Positions 42,937 through 52,702 of a stretch of 64,000 nucleotides of DNA are shown piece by piece. The stretch is from an uncultured Bacteroidales bacterium (GTDB lineage: Bacteria > Bacteroidota > Bacteroidia > Bacteroidales > UBA932). The stretch is taken from the NCBI GenBank assembly GCA_944326305.1, contig CALVDL010000010.1:1-64000 (forward strand), read 5' to 3'. A program made the translations under genes and the position numbers. Below the pieces are notes generated by a model. That model made no database searches. It saw nothing but the letters and a program-made list of their open reading frames with translations, and had not been told where the DNA came from. Position 1 is the stretch's first letter. Each line of letters starts with the position of its first letter.

Positions 42937-45897
42937 ATGCATCGGATTGCAAAAATTCTAATCTTGATGGCATCCTGTATAGGGCTTTTTACAGCACAGC
43001 GTACCCTTTATGCGCAAAATGTGCGGGGGGGGGTACTACTGAGAGGAACGGTCTCGTCAGAAAGTGACGGATTGCCTATTGCAGGTGCCTATGTGGTTTC
43101 ATCGTCCGGCAGTTATGCCACGACAGACATTGACGGCAGATATGAGCTTGAGACCAGTGCCGGAGATGTAATCACTTATCAGTTCCTCGGGTTCGAGGAT
43201 GTCAGTTTCACCGTCCCGGACAACCCGGGTGAGACACTTACCAATGATGTCAGGCTTGTATCCGGCCGCGAAGTCCTCGATGATGTAGTGGTCGTCGCCT
43301 ACGGAGTCCGCAAGAAAGGTACCATCGCCGGGTCTGTCGCGACCGTCAAGTCGGAGATCCTGAACGATGTCCCTGCCGCGAGCTTCGACCAGGCCCTGCA
43401 GGGAAAGGCCCCGGGACTGTCCGTCATCTCAAGCTCGGGTGAGCCGAGTGCAACGGCATCGTTCCGTATAAGAGGTATAAACTCCATAAATTCAGGGGTG
43501 TCGCCTCTCTTTATCCTTGACGGGGTACAGATTTCCGCTTCTGATTTCACATCCATAAGTCCCAACGACATAGAGAGTGTATCTGTCCTTAAGGACGCGA
43601 CATCGACTTCCATTTACGGGGCCCGTGCCGCCAATGGGGTGGTCGTCATCACCACCAAGCGCGGCCGTGCCGGGGAAAACGGCCATGTGCAGGTGCGCAT
43701 GCAGCTGGGATTCTCTGATGTGGCGTACGGTAAATGGGACCTGATGAATACCGGCGAGCGCATCCTCTACGAGCAGGAGATAGGCATAGATGAAGGCAAG
43801 AACTATGACATGCTCCGCGGCATCGACGTGGACTGGCGCAAGGCTGTATTTTCCCAGAAGGCCCCGGTGCGCAACATAGAGGTGGTGGCCAGCGGAGCAA
43901 AGGAGCATTTCAACTATTATGTGTCAGGAGGGTACTACCGTCAGAAAGGACTGGTGCAGGACTCGGATTTCTCCAGGTATTCAGTAAGGGCGAACATTAG
44001 CGCCGACGTGGCCCCGTGGCTGACCGTCAGTACGAACACCATGATGACATACGAGAAGTCCAAGACTTCCATTTCCGGGGAGTATTCGCTCCAGACGCCT
44101 ATCTCGGCGGCCATGTTCATGCTCCCTTACTGGGATCCGTACAAGGAAGACGGCTCGCTTGCCTCCGTCAATGACGGCACATGGCTCGGTACGGGCGAGA
44201 ACCCTCTCGAATGGATGGCCAACAACAACCTGGACAACACCAAGTACAAGCTGTTCTCCAATGTTTCGGCCGCCTTCAAGATTCTTCCGGGCCTTGAGTT
44301 CAAGACCACAGGCGGAGTCGATTTCTCATATTTCCCGTCCGAGTCCACTTCAAACCCGAGCTACAATCCCAACAACGGTGTGGGCTATGTCGCAATGGCG
44401 ACATCCTCGGCGATGAACCTTTCCTGGACCAACACCCTGGACTATACCTTCAACATAGACAATGCCCATGACTTCCACTTCATGGTAGGCCATGAGATGA
44501 TAGACAACTCCTCCATGGGGTATACGTTCACTACCCAGGGGCAGGTGTCTGACAAACTGCTTAACGTCTCGTCCGCCACTGTCACCACAGGGTGGGGCAA
44601 CAGCCGCAGCTCCAGCTCCTATATGTCTGTTTTCGCCAGGGGCGAGTACAACTATATGGGGAGATACTATCTCGAGGCTTCCGTCCGCGGGGACGCCTCC
44701 TCGAAGTTCGGCCGGTCCAACCGCTGGGCCCCGTTCTGGGCAGTGGGCTTCATGTGGAACCTGCGCAACGAGGCGTTCATGGGCGGGAAGGCTTCGTGGC
44801 TCGACGATGCGCGCATCTCGGTGAACACCGGTACCACGGGTAACTCCTCCATCCCGGACTATGACCATCTGGCGCTTGTCTCCGGAGGCATAAACTACAA
44901 CGACCAGGCTGCCATAGCCCCGTCGTCAAGGGGCAACGAGTCCCTGACCTGGGAGAAGGTGTGGACGTCCAACCTGTCTTTCCAGCTCGGGTTCCTTGGC
45001 AGGATATCTTTCAATGTCGACCTGTACAACAAGCTCACTTCGGACATGCTCATGCAGGTGCCTATAAGGTTTGCGTCCGGCACCGCATACAAGTGGGACA
45101 ACATAGGCAAGATGGTCAACAGGGGTGCCGAGTTCGACCTCAATGTAGATGTCATAAGGACAAAGGATTTCCTCTGGAGCGTCAATGCCAACGCATCCTA
45201 CAACAGGAACATCATCACCGAGCTGTATAACGGCAAGGACGAGTACGAACTTTCCAACACCGGCCTCAAGCTCGTCGTCGGAAGGGAGTACGGGGAGTTC
45301 TTCATTAACAGGTACGCCGGTGTGAATCCGGTCAACGGAGACGCCCTCTGGCTTGACAAGGACGGGAATGTCACCACGGAGTTCAGGGAGGAGGACAAGG
45401 TGCTTGTCGGCAAGAGCCGCTTTGCTCCATGGATGGGCGGATTCGGTACCACATTCTCATGGAAGGGCATAACCCTTTCTGCAGCATTCAGCTGGGTGGA
45501 AGGCCGCTACATGCTCAACAACGACCGTTTCTTCCAGGAGAGCAACGGTATATACCAGTCCTACAACCAGTCCCGCAAACTCTTGTATGACAGGTGGAAA
45601 AAACCGGGGGACATAACAGACATCCCGCGTCACGGTGTGGTGGCCGAGCTTGACGACAGGTTCCTCGAGGATGCATCGTTCCTGCGTCTGAAGAACCTCA
45701 GCCTGAGCTACAGTTTTCCGGAGAACCTGCTGCGGAAAACCCGCTGCATTTACGGTGCGAGGATATTTGCCCAGGCCCAGAACCTCTTTACATTCACATC
45801 TTTCCAGGGGATGGACCCGGAGTCGGAGTCTAACATATACCAGGCCCAGTATCCGATGTCGAGACAGTTTACATTCGGGCTGGAACTCACTTTTTAA
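42937..45897 (+). CDS. SusC/RagA TonB-dependent transporter of the LRR locus
   Basis: The 986-residue transporter has a signal peptide ending near YAQN (about 27), a carboxypeptidase-regulatory-like domain (about 33-108), and VLDDVVVVAYGVRKKGTIAG as the SusC motif. The plug has FILDGVQISASDF and IESVSVLKDATSTSIYGARA. The barrel ends FTFGLELTF. No STN domain is present. A run of nine G bases lies at codons 30-32, just after the signal peptide, and is in frame here. No regulator for this locus is seen in the window. The SusD partner starts 15 bases downstream. Confidence 0.95.
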   Translation: MHRIAKILILMASCIGLFTAQRTLYAQNVRGGVLLRGTVSSESDGLPIAGAYVVSSSGSYATTDIDGRYELETSAGDVITYQFLGFEDVSFTVPDNPGETLTNDVRLVSGREVLDDVVVVAYGVRKKGTIAGSVATVKSEILNDVPAASFDQALQGKAPGLSVISSSGEPSATASFRIRGINSINSGVSPLFILDGVQISASDFTSISPNDIESVSVLKDATSTSIYGARAANGVVVITTKRGRAGENGHVQVRMQLGFSDVAYGKWDLMNTGERILYEQEIGIDEGKNYDMLRGIDVDWRKAVFSQKAPVRNIEVVASGAKEHFNYYVSGGYYRQKGLVQDSDFSRYSVRANISADVAPWLTVSTNTMMTYEKSKTSISGEYSLQTPISAAMFMLPYWDPYKEDGSLASVNDGTWLGTGENPLEWMANNNLDNTKYKLFSNVSAAFKILPGLEFKTTGGVDFSYFPSESTSNPSYNPNNGVGYVAMATSSAMNLSWTNTLDYTFNIDNAHDFHFMVGHEMIDNSSMGYTFTTQGQVSDKLLNVSSATVTTGWGNSRSSSSYMSVFARGEYNYMGRYYLEASVRGDASSKFGRSNRWAPFWAVGFMWNLRNEAFMGGKASWLDDARISVNTGTTGNSSIPDYDHLALVSGGINYNDQAAIAPSSRGNESLTWEKVWTSNLSFQLGFLGRISFNVDLYNKLTSDMLMQVPIRFASGTAYKWDNIGKMVNRGAEFDLNVDVIRTKDFLWSVNANASYNRNIITELYNGKDEYELSNTGLKLVVGREYGEFFINRYAGVNPVNGDALWLDKDGNVTTEFREEDKVLVGKSRFAPWMGGFGTTFSWKGITLSAAFSWVEGRYMLNNDRFFQESNGIYQSYNQSRKLLYDRWKKPGDITDIPRHGVVAELDDRFLEDASFLRLKNLSLSYSFPENLLRKTRCIYGARIFAQAQNLFTFTSFQGMDPESESNIYQAQYPMSRQFTFGLELTF
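43025..43033 (+). repeat. Nine-G homopolymer inside the susC coding sequence
   Basis: Nine consecutive G bases encode part of Val-Arg-Gly-Gly-Val directly after the signal peptide. Tracts of this length are prone to strand slippage, and gain or loss of one base would frameshift the transporter. The frame is intact as given. Confidence 0.85.
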
Positions 45898-45912
45898 GCA
45901 GAATACCAGAAG

Positions 45913-47415
45913 ATGAAAAAGATATTGTTGATATTGTCATCGGTCTTTTCGATGGCCTTGTCCTCCTGCAGCGGTTTTCTGGACAAGTATCCTGACAACA
46001 GCATTCCTGCCGACGAGGCTATCCAGACCCCGGAGGATGCGCAGTTCTATATCATGGGGCTTTACAGCGCATTCAAGAATTCAGCCCTCTACAGCGGAAG
46101 CATGACGCTGGCCGCCGACATACAGTGCGACTTCATGTATACGGTCCAGGGTGCGAACAACGTCTATTCGGATGTCTACCGCTGGGAGCTCAAGCCTACC
46201 ACGGGCGAGGTCGAGAACGTGTATGCAGGACTTTATTATATCATCTCCAGGGTGAACTTCTTCTTCGACCGCATAGGTCAGGTGGAGGCTGCCTATACTG
46301 ATGAAGACGATGTGGAGCTGCTGAACAAATGCAAGGGGGACGCCTACTTCGCACGTGCCCTCGCATATGCCGACCTTCTCCGCTTCTACTGCAAGGCATA
46401 CGACCCTGACACGGCCAAGGACGAGCTGGGGATGTCTCTGATCTACACATACGAGGAGGAGGGGCTGAATGTCCTGCGCTCTTCCCTCTACGATACCTAC
46501 CAGCAGGTCCTGAGCGACCTTGCCCAGGCGGAGAAGCTCATAACAAGAGATGTCGCCAACTCCATCTATTTCACCATAGGTGCGGTGAACGCCCTGTACG
46601 CGAGGACATATCTCTACATGCAGGACTGGGACAACGCGATAAAATACTCTACCGAAGTCATAGACAACAGCATATACTCCCTCAGCGATTCATTCGCCGC
46701 CTCCACGGCTTCTGCCGACGTGTCGGAATACCAGTATATGTGGATGTACGACTCCTCAAACGAGGTTATATGGAAGGTAGGATTCACGGCTACGAGCCTC
46801 GGCGGCTCGCTCAGCTCCGTGTTCCACAACTATGACTATACCGCGTATTACCCTGACCTGGTCCCTGCGCAGTGGGTGCTCGACCTGTACGACCAGTCCT
46901 CCGACGCGAGATACTCCACTTTCTTTGTGGAGCAGACCACAGGATATGCAAGCGGCCTGACCTGGCCTCTGTTCATAGGGAAATACTGGAGCAACCCCAA
47001 CCTGAACTCCACCAACGCCTACACGTTCGTCAACGAGCCCAAGGTGTTCAGGCTCTCGGAGCAGTACCTCATCAGGGCCGAGGCATACTGGCATAACGGC
47101 GAGTACGAGCTTGCCAGCCAGGACCTGACCGCAGTCCGCAAGAAGAGGATACTGGGGTATGGCGAGTATTCCGCCACTGGCGAGACCCTGCTCGAGGAGA
47201 TAAAGACGGAAAGGGTGAAGGAACTGTATATGGAAGGCTTCAGGCTGATGGACCTCAAGAGATGGGGAGAGGGATTCAGGCGCACTCCTCAGATGTATTC
47301 CATTTCAGGTCCGGACGAGCTGGACATCAAGGCTGACAACCCTATGTTCGTATGGCCCATCCCGCAGCACGAACTGGATGCCGTGCCAGGGCTGCAGCCC
47401 AATGAAAGCAACTAA
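45913..47415 (+). CDS. SusD/RagB-family lipoprotein of the LRR locus
   Basis: The 500-residue lipoprotein (ALSSC, Cys19) starts FLDKYPDNSIPADEAIQTPEDA, the classical SusD N-terminus. YFARALAYADLLRFYCKAYD and RLSEQYLIRAEAYWHNGEYE mark the helical scaffold, and the end MFVWPIPQHELDAVPGLQ is typical. It lies 15 bases after susC and 21 bases before the next lipoprotein gene. Confidence 0.95.
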   Translation: MKKILLILSSVFSMALSSCSGFLDKYPDNSIPADEAIQTPEDAQFYIMGLYSAFKNSALYSGSMTLAADIQCDFMYTVQGANNVYSDVYRWELKPTTGEVENVYAGLYYIISRVNFFFDRIGQVEAAYTDEDDVELLNKCKGDAYFARALAYADLLRFYCKAYDPDTAKDELGMSLIYTYEEEGLNVLRSSLYDTYQQVLSDLAQAEKLITRDVANSIYFTIGAVNALYARTYLYMQDWDNAIKYSTEVIDNSIYSLSDSFAASTASADVSEYQYMWMYDSSNEVIWKVGFTATSLGGSLSSVFHNYDYTAYYPDLVPAQWVLDLYDQSSDARYSTFFVEQTTGYASGLTWPLFIGKYWSNPNLNSTNAYTFVNEPKVFRLSEQYLIRAEAYWHNGEYELASQDLTAVRKKRILGYGEYSATGETLLEEIKTERVKELYMEGFRLMDLKRWGEGFRRTPQMYSISGPDELDIKADNPMFVWPIPQHELDAVPGLQPNESN

Positions 47416-47436
47416 AAACGAAGGAGGAACTTTATT

Positions 47437-48309
47437 ATGATGAAAAAGATATTGATGATGGCCTCCGCTGCGGCCGCGCTGGTCCTGTCCGCATCATGCG
47501 GCAGGGAGGAAAGGGCGCTGTATCCCGGCGGCGAGTATATCATGTTCGCGGACTCCACGGCGATGTACTACATGACGGACGACCCGGATGATTCCTTCCC
47601 TGTAGAGGTCGCCTCTACCGTTGCCTGCGACTACGACAGGACCTATGCTATAGAGTTCCTGGCGGGAGAGTCCAATGCCATAGAAGGTGTGAATTTCACC
47701 ATAGACTCATACAACGTGGAAATCCCTGCAGGGGAGATGACCGGTACTGTGCATCTGAAGGGCGTGTTCGACAGCATCGAAGCCTCCGACTCCATCGGGG
47801 TGGTGCTCCGCCTGCTGGTGCCGGAGGACAAGAGATGGCCGGGCGATGACCAGACAATGAAGATAAGCTTCGCCAAGACATGCGACCATGACCTGGACAC
47901 TTTCGTGGAAGACGGTGGCAACTTTGTCCTTTATGCGTCTTTCCCGTTCTCGTCATACCAGGTGGTCAGGAAGCTGGTCAAGGCCACGAAGATTGATGAC
48001 AACAGGCTTGAGTTCGAGGACCTCCTTGACGTGAACATGCCGATAAAGATGCGCTTCAACCTCGGTGACTATACCAACCCTTACGTCGAGGTGCTGCCCC
48101 AGACCGGGTTCTACACCCAGGACTACGGCGACGCGACCGTGGAGACCGACCCTCTGTACGGCTCTTATTTCTACCCTTGCCAGAAACTCATAATATTCTA
48201 TCTGAAATGCTATTCTCAGAAGATAGGGACCTTCGGCACATACTTCTACGCGCTGGAATGGGTCTCCCAGGAAATGGCCGACTATTATGAGAAGAACGGA
48301 TTTGAATGA
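47437..48309 (+). CDS. Lipoprotein with Calx-beta-like domain (DUF4843/DUF4984 type)
   Basis: The 290-residue lipoprotein (LSASC, Cys21) begins with GGEYIMFADS and a beta-sandwich (about 25-145) containing YAIEFLAGESNAIEGVNFTI and EIPAGEMTGTVHLKG. This is the Calx-beta-like pattern of DUF4843 lipoproteins found after SusD. The C-terminal part (about 155-290) includes FVLYASFPFSSYQ and may be the DUF4984 type. It holds the SusE position in the operon and should be a surface glycan- or protein-binding accessory. The family label is tentative. Confidence 0.6.
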   Translation: MMKKILMMASAAAALVLSASCGREERALYPGGEYIMFADSTAMYYMTDDPDDSFPVEVASTVACDYDRTYAIEFLAGESNAIEGVNFTIDSYNVEIPAGEMTGTVHLKGVFDSIEASDSIGVVLRLLVPEDKRWPGDDQTMKISFAKTCDHDLDTFVEDGGNFVLYASFPFSSYQVVRKLVKATKIDDNRLEFEDLLDVNMPIKMRFNLGDYTNPYVEVLPQTGFYTQDYGDATVETDPLYGSYFYPCQKLIIFYLKCYSQKIGTFGTYFYALEWVSQEMADYYEKNGFE

Positions 48310-48341
48310 AACCTATTTATTAACCATTAAATTTTATAATC

Positions 48342-50042
48342 ATGAAAAAGTCAGTTTCACACCTGCTGTATCCAATCATCATGATGATTGCAGCCATGAA
48401 TTTCACGATTTCATGTACGGATGAACCGGAAACAGAGAAACAGGCTGAACTCCCGGTTCTTGAAGATCTGACTGTCTCTGTAGGGCAGACAGGCACAATC
48501 GATTTCAATGCACCGCTTGCGTGGACGATTTCTTCCGACAAGGAATGGTTCGCCCTTGGCGGGGAGCAGGGGGAGACCTCCGGAGAGGCCGGACAGCAGT
48601 CTGTGCCTTATACTGTCACTGACCAGGACGCGGACTTCGAAAAGACGACCGAGGCCAATGTGAGGATAGTCTTCAGCGATGACAGGTACATCACGTTCAA
48701 GGTCACCAGGGGGACTCTCGACAGGACCATGACCATAACCTCGGACGAGGAAGGGACGACGCCGATAGAGTCATCGATACGGCTTAGTACGGACAATATA
48801 GATGAAATCCACTGTTATACATTCTATGTCAAGGCAAATTATGACTGGTATGTGGATTTGTCGCAGACTTCAGACTGGCTCCTTCTCCGTACTATAGGTG
48901 GGGCACTTACCGGTTCTGCAGGAGAGACTTATGAGATTCCTATATATGTAGACATAAACAGGGCTCCAATTGAGGAAGCAGAGGGGGCAATTGTATTGAA
49001 GTCGGATGATGAGATTGAAACAGAAACGGTAAATGTAACCTTCGAAGGATTCGGAACAGACTACTGGAAAATCATGCAAGTTAAAGATAACGGCACATCA
49101 TCTCAGGATATAGAACTCCCTCAGAATGGATTTTCTTTTACTAAAGATGGCTTTCTGACAAATCTGTATGGAGAGGCTACAGAAGATGAAGAGATTACTA
49201 TAAGGCTTAGGGCCGGTAAGGAACATGTTTTTATTGTTACAACAGCTGATGCATGGTGGGACTATGGCTCAACGACAGGACTTAAGTGTCATTATGCATG
49301 TCCATATACTGATGCTATAGGTAATTTTGATTGGTTGAATATAACACAGAATGAGACTACAGAAACAGGAGAAGGAACACTTCTGACATCTTCATATACT
49401 ATTTCTGTTTCGGAGAATGTACCACCTATGGAAATCTTTTCCTCAATGTATTCCTGGATGGGCCGAGACCGTAAAGCTCAGATATATTGTGTCCCTCTTG
49501 ATATGCTTGAGACAAGTTACGATGCTGATGCTTCTAGGATATATAATGGTAGGATACAAAATGACCTTACAACAAAAATAGATGGGACATACACATTGAA
49601 TGATGAATTTAAGGACTATCTTGCATTTGAAGTTACACAGATTGGAGAGCCTGACGATGTTGAATATCCTGTAATAACGAATACTTTGCCATGGGATTCA
49701 AACGGGGAATTGTCTGATCTTGGACAAGGTAATTATAAATACACTGGAAACACTTCACGTAAGTTCCCTATAAATCTTGAAGTGCAGTTCCCTCAGAAAT
49801 ATACTGATGTGACAGTCAAGAACAAGATTGATAAGCCTGAGGGACATGAAGGAAGCAATCCTTATTCATTTAGTGATTGTGAATGGCTTACATTTGACTT
49901 GACCTTAAGTGAGGGTAGTACATACTTGTTTTATGTTCAGCCACTTCAGAACACGACAGGGGAATCTCGTTCATATACTATTGTCTTTATAGATGGGACC
50001 GGTACTGAAATCGGCTCTCTACTTGTAGAACAACCTGCATAA
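48342..50042 (+). CDS. BACON-like/DUF5003-like lipoprotein with mosaic base composition
   Basis: The 566-residue lipoprotein (FTISC, Cys25) has an N-terminal BACON-like beta domain (about 35-130, with DLTVSVGQTGTIDFNAPLAW and FALGGEQGETSGEAGQQ). A second follows (about 135-240, YTFYVKANYDWYVDLSQTSD). The rest (about 245-566) shows beta-rich sequence without a motif I recognise. From about base 48780 to 50060 the DNA becomes markedly A+T-rich; two sampled 60-base rows have 20-21 G+C against 40 in a row of the preceding gene. The shift begins inside the gene, so the C-terminal two thirds look replaced by transfer or recombination. The domain family name is uncertain. Confidence 0.6.
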   Translation: MKKSVSHLLYPIIMMIAAMNFTISCTDEPETEKQAELPVLEDLTVSVGQTGTIDFNAPLAWTISSDKEWFALGGEQGETSGEAGQQSVPYTVTDQDADFEKTTEANVRIVFSDDRYITFKVTRGTLDRTMTITSDEEGTTPIESSIRLSTDNIDEIHCYTFYVKANYDWYVDLSQTSDWLLLRTIGGALTGSAGETYEIPIYVDINRAPIEEAEGAIVLKSDDEIETETVNVTFEGFGTDYWKIMQVKDNGTSSQDIELPQNGFSFTKDGFLTNLYGEATEDEEITIRLRAGKEHVFIVTTADAWWDYGSTTGLKCHYACPYTDAIGNFDWLNITQNETTETGEGTLLTSSYTISVSENVPPMEIFSSMYSWMGRDRKAQIYCVPLDMLETSYDADASRIYNGRIQNDLTTKIDGTYTLNDEFKDYLAFEVTQIGEPDDVEYPVITNTLPWDSNGELSDLGQGNYKYTGNTSRKFPINLEVQFPQKYTDVTVKNKIDKPEGHEGSNPYSFSDCEWLTFDLTLSEGSTYLFYVQPLQNTTGESRSYTIVFIDGTGTEIGSLLVEQPA

Positions 50043-50060
50043 AAACTTTTACAGACAGAT

Positions 50061-52697
50061 ATGAATATCCTATTTAGACTGTTCAGAATCTTCATGCTTG
50101 CATCCATGGCGGCTTTTGCCGCCGGATGCAGCGTGGAAGATCTTGAAGAAGGACAGACGGGATCCGGTAATGTCCAGTTCCGTCTTCTCAAACTTGCATC
50201 GAAGGCTACCGGGGAGCTTGACTACCTGCACGATGCGCACAAGGTGATGGTCACCCTGAGCAACGGGGGGCAGAATGTCAACCTGCCGCTCAAGGTGGAC
50301 TATTATGACGAGGAGTCGGCCGAATTCGGGGTGAGGACCGAGATAGGACAGCTCTATCCCGGGCATTATTCCGTAGTGAGCTACACCATTTACAACCATC
50401 TGGATGACGAGCTTCTCTACGGCGAGCCGGACGAGACGACCGAGTTCGATGTGATAACAGGCGGGCTTTCCACCGTGGACCTGTATATCAGCGTAGTCCC
50501 TCGCGGGAAGATCCGTTTCGATATTGTCAAGGACCTGAGCGAAATCGTGGTTGATACCAAATCGGGCCCTGTGTCGGATGAGGACAGGATTGACTATCCG
50601 CTGAGTTCGGTAGCCAAGGCCGACATTGTCGTAAAGGACATGAGGACCAATGTAGAGCACGAATTCACCGGTCTCCCGTGTACATTCAGGAGCGATGCCC
50701 TCGAGGGCAGCTCGGACATACTCTGCGACACTCTCCTCCATATAGAGGCCGGGGAGTATTATCTCAGCAGGGTGGCCCTTTACGGGGCATCCGATGATAC
50801 GGCCCCTCTCGACTACCTGACATATTATGACAACGACAAGGACGTCATCTACACTGTCGAGGACAACAAGACCACTGAAGCAGAGGTCCCTGTCGTGATA
50901 AACGGGACCGCCGCCCATATAAAGGACTATATCGCCCTTTACAAGATATGGAAGTCCCTTGACGGGGAGAACTGGAGCTGGAGGGCCGGCACGGGCACCA
51001 ATCCTGACAACTGCAACTGGAATTTCGACAAGGATATAGACCTGTGGGGAAACCAGCCGGGAGTAGGCCTTTTCTCAAATGGCCGTGTAAGCTCCCTGAA
51101 TATCGGGCCTTTCGACCCTCATGGGGACATGTCCGAGGCTCTGGGGGACCTGACCGAGCTCAACACCCTTTACCTCGGCTCGAACAATGACGTGCAGTAC
51201 GAGGGCATGGTGCCGGAGTATCCTGTCGGTGATTTCATCCCCAAGTGGGACGAGGACGAGGAGTCCGCACGGATGAGACGCCAGTTCGACCCGTGGAACT
51301 ACTGGGTTGAGAGCAATGTCTCGGAAGCAAGGCTCGACTATGCCAGGAAGCTCCTGAAGGCAAGGCACCCTGAGAACCGGACCGAGTTCAGCGTGTTCAC
51401 AGGATATTCTTCTGCAGAGAAGCCGGCGACCTTCGCCACCTTCCCTCACGGATACCTTGCAAACCATATACAGTCACTGCCGGAGTCTATCGGCAACCTG
51501 ACCAAGCTGGAGCAGCTTTATATAGGCAACTCCGAGATAAGGGAGCTCCCTGAAGGGTTCGCCAAGCTGCAGTCCCTGACAGACCTGCAGATATACAATT
51601 GCCCTGCCATGGAGAAGTTCCCTGTGATAGTCGCGGAACTTCCGAACCTTATCATGCTTGACCTCTCGGCCAACAGCCAGTGGGAGCCGGAGGATGTCAC
51701 TGCGGGCTGGGAAGCTATATTCGGAGGAAAATCGAAGGAGAAGCTCCAGATTGTGTACGGACTGAGCAACCGCATGAGACGTTTCCCGGAGAAGAATCTC
51801 GACCAGGTGGCCGCTCTCGGGCTCATTGACTTCTCGAACAACGGCATCGAGGTGATGAACAAGGGGTTCACCGACAAGGTCAGGCTGATAGAGGTATACC
51901 TCGACTACAACTACCTGACTTCAATCCCGGACGATTTTACCGGAGTGAGGGACCTGGCCACGTTCTCATGCACGAACAACAGGCTGACCGAGTTCCCGGG
52001 CTTCTTCCCGGACCCGGCCACCGAGGACTTCATGCCGGATGAAATTCTTCTCTCTGCCAACAAGATAGAATCCTTCCCGGATGATTTCAAGGGGCTTAAC
52101 GTAAGCAGTCTCGATCTGAGCAACAACTGTTTCAAGAAGTTCCCTCTCGATCTCGCCAGGACAGGTTCAATCCTGGGGATGCTCAACCTTTCGTACAACC
52201 AGATAGACGACTTCCCAAAAGAGGCGTTCGAGGGACTGAAACAGGTACAGGCGCTCGATATATCCATGAACTGGATTTCCGAAATCGATCCGGAGTTCAG
52301 CCTTGCCGAAGATGCCCCGTACCTGCAGCAGGTGGACATGAGCAAGAACCGCTTCACCTCATTCCCTACCAGGCTTTTCAGCGGATACAGCCTGTATACA
52401 TTCTGGTTCGGGGAGCAGATGGACGCCGAAGGCAATAAATGCTTCAAGTCGTGGCCTACTGGCATAGAGACATACACGTGGCTTAAGAATCTGAAAGTCA
52501 ACGGTAACGACATCAGGGAAGTACCGGACTTCCCGTCCGAGCTCTATTCCCTGGACGTGAGCGGGAACCCTAATATCATAATGGAGATTCCTGCTGATGT
52601 GTGTGCGGAAATAACCGGCGGGACATATATCTTCACATACGACACCGACCAGACCGGCATCACCGGATGTGACGCGCTGGGGATAACAGAAGACTAA
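50061..52697 (+). CDS. Leucine-rich-repeat surface lipoprotein, 878 residues (DUF4458-like N-terminus)
   Basis: The lipobox is AFAAGC (Cys23). Residues about 30-280 are beta-sandwich domains (VQFRLLKLASKATGELDYL, DVITGGLSTVDLYISVVPRGKIRF), similar to DUF4458 fimbria-like domains. Residues about 300-345 (YIALYKIWKSLDGENWSWR) resemble the cap that precedes LRRs in plant-type LRR proteins. About 20 leucine-rich repeats follow (LPESIGNLTKLEQLYIGNSE, LTDLQIYNCPAMEKFP, VSSLDLSNNCFKKFPLDLA). It is the first of three LRR lipoproteins in the operon and starts 18 bases after the mosaic gene. A protein- or peptide-binding role at the surface is likely. Confidence 0.8.
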   Translation: MNILFRLFRIFMLASMAAFAAGCSVEDLEEGQTGSGNVQFRLLKLASKATGELDYLHDAHKVMVTLSNGGQNVNLPLKVDYYDEESAEFGVRTEIGQLYPGHYSVVSYTIYNHLDDELLYGEPDETTEFDVITGGLSTVDLYISVVPRGKIRFDIVKDLSEIVVDTKSGPVSDEDRIDYPLSSVAKADIVVKDMRTNVEHEFTGLPCTFRSDALEGSSDILCDTLLHIEAGEYYLSRVALYGASDDTAPLDYLTYYDNDKDVIYTVEDNKTTEAEVPVVINGTAAHIKDYIALYKIWKSLDGENWSWRAGTGTNPDNCNWNFDKDIDLWGNQPGVGLFSNGRVSSLNIGPFDPHGDMSEALGDLTELNTLYLGSNNDVQYEGMVPEYPVGDFIPKWDEDEESARMRRQFDPWNYWVESNVSEARLDYARKLLKARHPENRTEFSVFTGYSSAEKPATFATFPHGYLANHIQSLPESIGNLTKLEQLYIGNSEIRELPEGFAKLQSLTDLQIYNCPAMEKFPVIVAELPNLIMLDLSANSQWEPEDVTAGWEAIFGGKSKEKLQIVYGLSNRMRRFPEKNLDQVAALGLIDFSNNGIEVMNKGFTDKVRLIEVYLDYNYLTSIPDDFTGVRDLATFSCTNNRLTEFPGFFPDPATEDFMPDEILLSANKIESFPDDFKGLNVSSLDLSNNCFKKFPLDLARTGSILGMLNLSYNQIDDFPKEAFEGLKQVQALDISMNWISEIDPEFSLAEDAPYLQQVDMSKNRFTSFPTRLFSGYSLYTFWFGEQMDAEGNKCFKSWPTGIETYTWLKNLKVNGNDIREVPDFPSELYSLDVSGNPNIIMEIPADVCAEITGGTYIFTYDTDQTGITGCDALGITED

Positions 52698-52702
52698 GAA
52701 TT

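Noticed and set aside
50070-50918. A 282-codon minus-strand open frame opposite the first LRR lipoprotein
   Set aside because: No recognisable domain, and it is antisense to a well-supported lipoprotein gene in an operon with 5-20-base gaps.
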